Shown: one piece after another, positions 1 through 4,879 of the stretch
Layout of the letters: each line of letters opens with the position of its first letter
Position numbering within the stretch: position 1 is the stretch's first letter
DNA from: VGRW01 sp041498295
Lineage (GTDB): Bacteria; Myxococcota_A; UBA9160; SZUA-336
Reading direction: 5' to 3'
Assembly: GCA_041498295.1 (NCBI GenBank)
Contig: JBGQIB010000135.1
Span: 1 to 13,002 of the forward strand
DNA length: 13,002 nt
Translations under genes and position numbers: made by a program
The notes under the pieces: generated by a model
Databases searched by the model: none
Told to the model about the DNA's origin: nothing
Seen by the model: the letters and a program-made list of their open reading frames with translations, nothing else

Positions 1-77
1 GGCTCGAGCGCCGCCAGGCGCACGCCCGTGACCGTGGCTCCGAGCGTCGCGTCGCCGAGCTGGATGCGGCAGGTCAT
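1..77 (-). CDS. N-terminal fragment of a probable TauD/TfdA-family dioxygenase (runs off the window)
   Basis: On the minus strand an ATG at 77-75 opens a frame that stays open to the window edge, giving 25 residues. Residues 12-22 read LGATVTGVRLA. This resembles the start of TauD/TfdA-family Fe(II)/2-oxoglutarate dioxygenases, which commonly begin with a short strand followed by LGAxVxGVDL. In that family the enzyme hydroxylates its substrate, often causing loss of sulfite or another group. The metal-binding HxD...H motif would lie outside the window, so function cannot be confirmed. The start lies 33 bases after the stop of the PEP-CTERM gene and could share its transcript. There is no obvious Shine-Dalgarno sequence. 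The call rests on a short motif only. Confidence 0.45.
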   Translation of the reverse strand, partial: MTCRIQLGDATLGATVTGVRLAALE

Positions 78-110
78 CGAGTCAGATTCGAGCACCGCGG
101 GGCGCGAATT

Positions 111-665
111 TCAAACAGCGGAACGACCCAAGCGGCGCGCCCCGGCCAACGCCACCGTGGCGAACGCGAGAAGAAGCGCGCTCGCCGGCTCGGGCACCGT
201 GGTCGAGAGGCTCGTGATCTGGCCACTGACGATCCAGAGCTGCCCGGCGGCTCGGTCCAAGTCGGTCCGGATGAAGAGCTCGCGGGTCGAAAAGTCGGCG
301 AGATTCAGGTTCGTCGGGAGACTCGTATCAGAGAAGACCGAGTCAGTTGCGTCGCGAACGCTCACTCGGATGAACTCGTCGTTCGGGTTGTAGGGGAACG
401 GAAGGACCGCGCCTCCAGTCGTGAAGAACTCGAACGTGTCGAAGAAGTTCACGTCGTCGTTCTGGATGCGGAAGGTCAGTGGGACCGGAGCCTGGAAGAC
501 GTGCGTGCCGTCGATCGTGATCTCGAACGGACCCGAGGGGTAGATCGCGGCGTTCGCCGACTGGCCGGTGGGCGCCGACGAGCTGTCGTACGAGAACGCG
601 CCCGTGAACGTGGACGTCTCTGCCGTGATGTTGCTTCCCACGAGAGACCCGGTGTCGTCGCTCAC
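111..665 (-). CDS. PEP-CTERM sorting domain protein (body of a frame-broken gene)
   Basis: This frame encodes 184 residues from a GTG at 665. The C-terminus is a clear PEP-CTERM signal: VPEP at residues 157-160, a hydrophobic helix at about 162-176, then a basic end starting with RR at 177-178. In this family an exosortase cleaves near the PEP motif and the protein is exported to the surface or exopolysaccharide matrix. The rest is beta-rich (for example TGAFSYDSSS at 21-30), typical of secreted PEP-CTERM proteins, with no recognised enzymatic domain. As called it has no signal peptide. The signal peptide lies immediately upstream in another frame (668-765). The GTG at 665 is therefore probably not the true start, and the gene is interrupted by a one-base shift in the C4 run at 667-670. 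Either a real mutation or a sequence error is possible. No exosortase gene is present in this window. Confidence 0.8.
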   Translation of the reverse strand: MSDDTGSLVGSNITAETSTFTGAFSYDSSSAPTGQSANAAIYPSGPFEITIDGTHVFQAPVPLTFRIQNDDVNFFDTFEFFTTGGAVLPFPYNPNDEFIRVSVRDATDSVFSDTSLPTNLNLADFSTRELFIRTDLDRAAGQLWIVSGQITSLSTTVPEPASALLLAFATVALAGARRLGRSAV

Positions 666-667
666 TC

Positions 668-765
668 CCCTCGATGATTCCGGAGAACGTCACCGTGACC
701 TGCAGCGCGGCGGCCCCCAGGGGGGTCAGCAGCGATAAGAAGGCACCGAGCCTATCCAGACACAA
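668..765 (-). other. Out-of-frame signal-peptide segment of the PEP-CTERM gene
   Basis: Reading the minus strand from a TTG at 765 gives a short hydrophobic leader (LGAFLSLLTPLGAAALQ) and then VTVTFSGIIEG. This is the usual opening of PEP-CTERM beta-rich proteins: a signal peptide followed by the first strand. Removing one base from the G4 run (plus-strand C4 at 667-670) joins IIEG directly to VSDDTGSLVG of the downstream frame and would give a continuous protein of about 217 residues. No ATG is available upstream before the P450 stop at 776, so the TTG is the best start, 10 bases after the P450 gene. The joined reading is an inference from fit of the two halves. Confidence 0.6.
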
Positions 766-775
766 CAGTTTTCGA

Positions 776-2029
776 CTAACTCGCCGGCCGCAGCTTCCAG
801 CGCACCGGCGCCCGCTTGATGCCGCCGACGAACGAGGAGCGGACGCGGACCTCGGGGCCGGTGCGCTCGAGGGACTCGAGGCGGGCGCGGAGCTGGTCGA
901 AGACGGTGCGGAGCTCGAGGCGCGCGAGGTGCGCGCCGAGACACACGTGCTCGCCGCGGCCGAAGCCGATGTGGTCGTTCGGGGAGCGGTCGATGCGGAA
1001 GCGGAAGGGCTCGTCGAAGATGTCCTCGTCGCGGTTGCCCGAGGCGTAGAACAGGCAGACGGACTCGCCCTTCGGGATCTTCGTGCCGCGGATCACGTAG
1101 TCGCGCGTGGCCTCGCGCGTGAACTGAATCACGGGGGTGGTCCAGCGGATGATCTCCTCGATCGCCGGGTCGAGCAGCCCCGGGTTCGCGACCAGGCGCC
1201 GCCACTCGTCGGGGTTGTCGTAGAACGCGAGCATGCCGCCGGTCATCGCGTTGCGCGTGGTCTCGTTGCCCGCGACCACGAGCAAGAGGTAATACGACAT
1301 GAGCTCGAACGGCCCGAGCGGCTGGCCGTCGACCAAGCCGGCGGCGACGACGGAGACGATGTCGTCCTGCGGGTTCGCGCGCCGCCGCTGTGACAGCTCG
1401 CTGAAGTACTGGAACAGCTCCGTGCGCGCGGTGACGAGTGTCTCCTCGGTGGTGCGGCCGTGCTGGTACTCGGGGTCCTCGGGGGCGATCGTCTCGTTGG
1501 TCCAGCGGAACAGGAGCTTCCAGTCGTCGCCCGGCACGCCGAGCATCTCGGCGATCACTGCGATGGTGATCGGGGCCGACACGTCCTGCACGAAGTCACA
1601 CGCGCTCTTCTCGCTCGCCTCGTCCAGGATCTGGCTCGTGATGCGCGCGACCTTGGGCGCCCAGTGCTGCACCATGCGCGGGGTGAACTGCTTCGCGGTC
1701 ACCGCGCGGTGCGAGCGGTGCTCGGGCGGGTCCATCGTCAAGAGGTGCCGCAGCTTCGTCTCCTCGGCGGGGATGTCTCGCGTGAACACCGCGAGGCGCG
1801 GCTCGATGATGAAGTCAGTCGGGTTCTTCCCGATCTCGACGATGTCGGCGTGCTTCACGACGGCGTAGAACGGATCGAAGTTGTCGCCGGTGAAGCGGTG
1901 CAGCGGCGCGTGTTTGCGCAGATACATCCACTCCGCGTGCGGGTAGCCGTTCTGCTCGTAGTGCGCGGGCGAGATGACGTCGAGCTTCTCGAGCGACAGA
2001 CCCTCGAGGCTGGGGGGGGCAGCGGGCAT
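776..2029 (-). CDS. Cytochrome P450
   Basis: This 417-residue protein is a full-length soluble bacterial P450 (heme-thiolate monooxygenase). Visible landmarks are the C-helix region MDPPEHRSHR (99-108), the oxygen-activating I-helix AGNETT (253-258), the ExxR motif in EEIIR (Glu292, Arg295), the NRDE segment before the meander (332-335), and the heme loop FGRGEHVCLG (356-365) with Cys363 as heme ligand. The style recalls actinobacterial and proteobacterial CYP124/125/142-like enzymes acting on sterol or branched lipid chains, but the substrate cannot be read from sequence. It would need electrons from a ferredoxin and reductase, and neither is encoded here. The ATG at 2029 is supported by AAGGAG about 8-9 bases upstream. 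It lies directly upstream of the PEP-CTERM gene on the same strand and diverges from the glycosylase gene across 56 bases. Confidence 0.96.
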   Translation of the reverse strand: MPAAPPSLEGLSLEKLDVISPAHYEQNGYPHAEWMYLRKHAPLHRFTGDNFDPFYAVVKHADIVEIGKNPTDFIIEPRLAVFTRDIPAEETKLRHLLTMDPPEHRSHRAVTAKQFTPRMVQHWAPKVARITSQILDEASEKSACDFVQDVSAPITIAVIAEMLGVPGDDWKLLFRWTNETIAPEDPEYQHGRTTEETLVTARTELFQYFSELSQRRRANPQDDIVSVVAAGLVDGQPLGPFELMSYYLLLVVAGNETTRNAMTGGMLAFYDNPDEWRRLVANPGLLDPAIEEIIRWTTPVIQFTREATRDYVIRGTKIPKGESVCLFYASGNRDEDIFDEPFRFRIDRSPNDHIGFGRGEHVCLGAHLARLELRTVFDQLRARLESLERTGPEVRVRSSFVGGIKRAPVRWKLRPAS

Positions 2030-2044
2030 GTTAGGGCTCTCCTT

Positions 2045-2064
2045 GGTATCGGCCCCAGGATACC
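2045..2064. promoter_or_regulatory. Inverted repeat in the P450/glycosylase divergent promoter region
   Basis: GGTATC (2045-2050) and GATACC (2059-2064) form a perfect 6-base inverted repeat around an 8-base spacer. Read on the minus strand, a -10-like TATCCT at 2062-2057 falls inside it, ahead of the P450 ribosome binding site. The geometry would suit a dimeric repressor such as a TetR-type protein, but no regulator gene is visible here. Operator function is inferred. Confidence 0.35.
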
Positions 2065-2073
2065 CCGCGGGCG

Positions 2074-2079
2074 TAGAAT
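2074..2079 (+). promoter_or_regulatory. -10-like box immediately before the glycosylase gene
   Basis: TAGAAT matches the TATAAT consensus at five of six positions and ends only 6 bases before the GTG start at 2086. There is no Shine-Dalgarno sequence and no good -35 hexamer at normal spacing. If it is a real promoter, the mRNA would be leaderless or nearly so. Confidence 0.35.
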
Positions 2080-2085
2080 CCCGCC

Positions 2086-2757
2086 GTGGAGGCGTGGAAG
2101 ACGATCGAGGCGCGTGCGGCCAAGCGGATCGGCGGCGCTTCGGCCCTCGCCAGCGAGCTCCCGGCCGCCAAGTCGCGCGTTGCCCTCCGCCGCGTACCGG
2201 ATTCGCGCTGGCTGGCCGAGATAACGCGCGGCGTGTTTCAGGCGGGCTTCGTCTGGAAGGTGATCGAGGCCAAGTGGGCGGGCTTCGAGGTGGCGTTCGG
2301 CGGCTTCGAGCCGGCGGCGGTGGCGCGCTACTCGGAGAACAAGCTGGTGGAGCTGGCGAGTGACTCGCGCATCGTGCGCAACCCGCAGAAGATCCGCGCG
2401 ACGCGCGCCAACGCGCTCTTCTTGTGCGAGCTCGCGAAGGAGCACGGCAGCGCCGCGCGCTTCTTCGCGGACTGGCCGGCGGCGGACGTCGTGGGGCTTT
2501 GGGAGGTCCTGCGGGATCGGGGGAGCCGGCTCGGCGGCTTCACGGGTCAGTTCATCCTGCGACACATCGGCGTGGACACACCGATGCTCACCGACTCGGT
2601 CTTGTGCGCGTTGCGTGCGCAGGGTGTGGTCGACGTGAAGAGCCCGAGCTCGCGCGCGGCGCTGCGCCGGATCCAGGACGCGTTCAACGCCTGGCACGAC
2701 GAGAGCGGGCGCGCGCTCTGCGAGCTGTCGAAGATCCTGGCGCTCTCGGTCGACTGA
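2086..2757 (+). CDS. DNA-3-methyladenine glycosylase I (Tag)-like protein
   Basis: The 223-residue product matches the Tag family fold signature: FQAGFVWKVIEAKW (51-64), then FEVAFGGFEPAAVA (67-80), RIVRNPQKIRATRANA (95-110) and FFADW (126-130). In canonical Tag these correspond to QAGLSW, the NFRxAF/FDPxxVA region and IIRNxxKIxxxxxNA. Tag enzymes excise 3-methyladenine from alkylated DNA. This protein differs from the E. coli enzyme. It lacks the N-terminal RCxW and the Cys/His zinc ligands, and the Glu that precedes GxQAG in E. coli appears as Gly49, while the base-stacking Trp is kept (Trp57). It also has an extra N-terminal stretch. It may therefore be a separate subfamily with altered specificity. 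The GTG is the first start after an in-frame TAG at 2074. It converges with the protease gene, with 8 bases between the stops. Confidence 0.82.
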   Translation: MEAWKTIEARAAKRIGGASALASELPAAKSRVALRRVPDSRWLAEITRGVFQAGFVWKVIEAKWAGFEVAFGGFEPAAVARYSENKLVELASDSRIVRNPQKIRATRANALFLCELAKEHGSAARFFADWPAADVVGLWEVLRDRGSRLGGFTGQFILRHIGVDTPMLTDSVLCALRAQGVVDVKSPSSRAALRRIQDAFNAWHDESGRALCELSKILALSVD

Positions 2758-2765
2758 CCAGCGGA

Positions 2766-3782
2766 CTACGAGGCGGCGCGGCCCGGCTCGTCTTCTTCGA
2801 GCACGACGGTGACCGACATCCGTTCCCTCCCCCGCAGCACGTCCGCCGGGACCGGCTTCCCGATCCGGCTCTCGGTCAACAGTCGGATCAGGGCGTCCAC
2901 CGAGCTCGTCGCCTCGCCGTCGAGCGCGAGCAGCCAGTCACCGACTTTGAGATCCGCGCGGGCGGCGGCGCTTCGCTCCGTGATTGACACGATCTCGACG
3001 ACGAAGTCCTGAGACAGGCCGAGCAGGCGGGCCATGCGCGGGTCGATCGGGCGGGTGCGGCCGGCGAGGCCGATGCGCGCGCGGGGGACGCGGCCGTGGC
3101 GCAGGAGCTGCGCGACGACCCAATCGCCGGTGGTCGCGGGAATCGCGAAGCCGATGCCCTGGGCGTAGGCGATGATCGCGGTGTTCACGCCGACCACTGC
3201 GCCGGCCGAGTCGACGAGTGGGCCGCCGGAGTTGCCGGGATTGAGCGCGGCGGTGTGCTGGATGACGTTGTCGATGAGTCGCCCGTGTGTGCCGCGGAGC
3301 GAGCGGCCGGTCGCGCTCACGATGCCGGCAGTCACCGTCGACTCGAACCCGAGCGGGTTGCCAATCGCGATGGCGAGCTGACCCGGGCGCGGCGCGCGCC
3401 CCGCCTCGAGGCGTGCGAAGGGCAAGGCGCTCCCCGCGACGTGAATCAGCGCGAGGTCCGTCGCCGGGTCGCGCCCGACGAGCCGCGCGCGCAGGGCGCG
3501 GCCGTCGGAGAGCACGGCCTCGACTTCGGGGCCGGCGGCCACCACGTGGTCGTTCGTCAGGGCGTAGCCGTCGGGGGTGATGAGTAAGCCCGAGCCCTGC
3601 CCCACCGCTCCGGCGCGCACGCCGATCACGGCGGGGCCGACGGAGTCGACGACGTCGACCACGGCTCGGGAGTAGGCGTCGAGGAGCTGTGGATCTCGAT
3701 CTCGGGCAGGGACTGCGGGAGCGGGCTCGCCGCGGGGCGACCCGCTCGTAGCCAGCACCAGACGTACGCGCGCGGGTTTCAT
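2766..3782 (-). CDS. HtrA/DegP-like trypsin-type serine protease with one PDZ domain
   Basis: From the ATG at 3782 the protein has 338 residues. A trypsin-like domain covers roughly 40-225 with the full catalytic triad: His79 in TNDHV, Asp109 in TDLAL and Ser185 in NPGNSGGP. A PDZ domain follows at about 235-330 and contains KVGDWLLALDGE (279-290). Such proteases degrade or check misfolded envelope proteins. The start is uncertain. The frame is open upstream to 4133, but that extension is Arg/Ala-rich and runs antisense through a repeat region, so I reject it. The chosen start has no clear ribosome binding site, and residues 1-28 contain only a weak hydrophobic stretch, so neither a signal peptide nor a membrane anchor is convincing. 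This resembles short HtrA-like proteins with only an N-terminal lead before the AYSRAV segment. Convergent with the glycosylase gene. Confidence 0.9.
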   Translation of the reverse strand: MKPARVRLVLATSGSPRGEPAPAVPARDRDPQLLDAYSRAVVDVVDSVGPAVIGVRAGAVGQGSGLLITPDGYALTNDHVVAAGPEVEAVLSDGRALRARLVGRDPATDLALIHVAGSALPFARLEAGRAPRPGQLAIAIGNPLGFESTVTAGIVSATGRSLRGTHGRLIDNVIQHTAALNPGNSGGPLVDSAGAVVGVNTAIIAYAQGIGFAIPATTGDWVVAQLLRHGRVPRARIGLAGRTRPIDPRMARLLGLSQDFVVEIVSITERSAAARADLKVGDWLLALDGEATSSVDALIRLLTESRIGKPVPADVLRGRERMSVTVVLEEDEPGRAAS

Positions 3783-3859
3783 AGTGCAATCAGTACTTTG
3801 CCCGGATGGCGCGCGTGCAAGTGACGTCCGCCTGGCGGCCGAGCGCGCTGTGGGCGCGG

Positions 3860-3915
3860 CGCGCGCGCGGGTTCGCGGTGTCGATGCTGCACTCGGGGCG
3901 GCAGGAGCGCGACGA
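3860..3915 (+). repeat. 56-base near-copy of part of the epimerase-like gene (copy A)
   Basis: These 56 bases match 4955-5010 at 54 positions (mismatches at 3881 and 3904), an offset of exactly 1095. In the plus frame the copy reads RARGFAVSMLHSGRQERDD against RARGFAVAMLHSGRHERDE in the intact gene at 4880-5992. It looks like a truncated, partly decayed duplicate of the 5' region of that gene. The flanks do not align clearly, although both copies lie shortly after a similar TGCCC(T)GGATG string. Confidence 0.8.
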
Positions 3916-3942
3916 CGCCCACGAACTCCAACTACCCGCGCA

Positions 3943-3970
3943 CTTGCGACGCCTCGCAAGCTGGCTTGCG
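3943..3970. repeat. Alternating CTTGCG/CGCAAG hairpin cluster
   Basis: CTTGCGA (3943-3949) pairs perfectly with TCGCAAG (3954-3960) around a 4-base loop. CGCAAG (3955-3960) can instead pair with CTTGCG (3965-3970) around CTGG. The middle arm can use either partner, so the two hairpins are mutually exclusive. There is no T-run after either, which argues against a simple terminator. Confidence 0.45.
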
Positions 3971-4138
3971 GTGCCATGTGACCGAGTACAGTCACTCGCC
4001 GTCGATGCCAGATGGAGATCCAAAGATCGCGATTGACTTGCGGGTGCCCGGCGCAGAACATTCGAGTCACTTGCCGCCTTCCTCTCACTCCGCCAGCACT
4101 TGCGACTTCAGCCTTTCGGCCGGCGCGACGCACTCACC

Positions 4139-4441
4139 ATGATCGCGAAGCCGGCGGTCGCATCGCTGCTCGCCGCGTCGATCTGCACCGGGTGCGCGTA
4201 CAACTACACCTTCATGACCAGCCTCCCGCCGTCGAGTGAGCGCATCTCGAAGACGGAGCATCAGGCGCTGTTCGGCTGGGTGAGCAACAACGTGCTCGAC
4301 CTGGACGAGGTTTGTCCTGCGGGTGTCTCCGAGTTCGGGAGCTACATCGGGTTCTTCGACTGGCTGCCGGCATTCTTCACGCTCGGCTTGTACACACCGC
4401 GGACCGCGTACGCCATCTGTGCGGAGCCAACCTCGAAATGA
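4139..4441 (+). CDS. Bor/Iss-like small lipoprotein, first of a tandem pair
   Basis: The 100-residue product starts with a lipoprotein-type signal: a basic start, a hydrophobic stretch (VASLLAASI) and CTGC with Cys19 as the likely lipidated residue. The -3 Cys makes the lipobox non-standard. The mature part follows the layout of phage lambda Bor and E. coli Iss. It has HQALFGWVSNN (41-51), EVCPAGVSEF (57-66) and, near the end, AFFTLGLYTPRTAYAIC (78-94), comparable with the FITLGIYTPLEARVYC region of Bor. Bor proteins are outer-membrane lipoproteins linked to serum resistance; the role here is unknown. I chose the ATG at 4139 because the upstream alternative at 4100 would place 13 polar residues before the signal peptide. 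There is no clear ribosome binding site. The stop overlaps the next gene in an ATGA. Confidence 0.72.
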   Translation: MIAKPAVASLLAASICTGCAYNYTFMTSLPPSSERISKTEHQALFGWVSNNVLDLDEVCPAGVSEFGSYIGFFDWLPAFFTLGLYTPRTAYAICAEPTSK

Positions 4442-4851
4442 GATCGTTGGCCGCGGTCCTCGGCCTCTGTCTCGTCCTGTCCGGCTGCGGCACGCACCGG
4501 ATCACGTACATTCGGTCATCTCTGGTCGACGCCAGGGACACGTACACCCTGGAGCAGACTCACGCGCACGGCATCGGACCGCTCCTCATCGGCGGCGGTG
4601 GGTATTTCGGCATTTTCAACGAGATGTCTCCGGCCCTCATCGACTACACTGGCGCCGTGAACCTTCACGAGATCTGCCCGTACGGGTTTTCGAAGGTCTC
4701 ACACCATCACAAGTTCTGGCACAGCGCTCTCGCGGCGGTGATCTCGTGGGCGATCGTAGTCAACGCCTATCACCTTTCGGAGGTCGAGATCACCTGTCTC
4801 GGCGCGCATAGCCAGGCTCCGACGGACGCGCTGCCTGTGCCCGCGCCCTGA
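4438..4851 (+). CDS. Bor-like small lipoprotein, second of a tandem pair
   Basis: This frame encodes 137 residues. A signal peptide ends in a good lipobox, LVLSGC, with Cys17 as the lipidation site. The mature part resembles the preceding gene product: HGIGPLLIGGGGYFGIF (44-60), EICPYGFSKV (78-87, against EVCPAGVSEF), a hydrophobic segment (ALAAVISWAIVVNAY) and a late Cys in EVEITC (115-120). Conserved order and both cysteines suggest a diverged paralogue within the Bor-type group. A Pro/Ala-rich tail ends the protein. Its ATG at 4438 overlaps the upstream stop (ATGA, 4438-4441), which points to translational coupling. It is followed 28 bases later by the epimerase-like gene. Function unknown beyond a likely envelope location. 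Confidence 0.75.
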   Translation: MRSLAAVLGLCLVLSGCGTHRITYIRSSLVDARDTYTLEQTHAHGIGPLLIGGGGYFGIFNEMSPALIDYTGAVNLHEICPYGFSKVSHHHKFWHSALAAVISWAIVVNAYHLSEVEITCLGAHSQAPTDALPVPAP

Positions 4852-4866
4852 GACGCTCGATTCGCG

Positions 4867-4872
4867 TATCCT
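4867..4872 (+). promoter_or_regulatory. -10-like box directly before the epimerase-like gene
   Basis: TATCCT ends 7 bases before the ATG at 4880, with no Shine-Dalgarno sequence between. The same hexamer occurs on the minus strand at 2062-2057 ahead of the P450 gene. No convincing -35 box is seen. If active, it would give a nearly leaderless transcript separate from the lipoprotein pair. Confidence 0.3.
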
Positions 4873-4879
4873 GCCCTGG

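Larger units (their letters stand above)
3783..4138. other. Gene-poor intergenic stretch with a gene fragment and hairpin repeats
   Basis: These 356 bases separate the protease start from the lipoprotein pair. A small plus frame at 3806-4036 exists but is not credible as a gene, because its only recognisable part is the duplicated fragment at 3860-3915. Further right are repeated CTTGCG motifs (3943, 3965, 4037, 4099), an exact 11-base direct repeat GCACTTGCGAC at 3940-3950 and 4096-4106, and a weak promoter candidate for the lipoproteins (TTGACT at 4033-4038, AACATT at 4057-4062, 18-base spacer). No RNA gene is recognised. Confidence 0.5.

Noticed and set aside
674..1393. Long plus-strand frame antisense to the P450
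   Set aside because: Charged, repetitive composition typical of a GC-bias shadow. The opposite strand carries every P450 motif.
1855..2697. 280-codon minus-strand frame covering the glycosylase and the P450 start
   Set aside because: Arg/Ala/His-rich with no recognisable motif; it conflicts with two well-supported genes.
3806..4036. Small plus-strand frame (76 codons) containing the duplicated SDR fragment
   Set aside because: Only the 56-base copied part is recognisable. The rest looks non-coding and lacks a ribosome binding site, so it is described as a gene fragment, not a gene.
3783..4133. N-terminal extension of the protease frame up to 4133
   Set aside because: The extra 117 residues are Arg/Ala-rich, lack family similarity and read antisense through the repeat-containing intergenic region.
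4323..4811. Alternative plus frame overlapping both lipoprotein genes
   Set aside because: Arg/His/Ser-rich shadow composition. The two overlapping frames with lipoprotein signals and shared motifs are far better supported.
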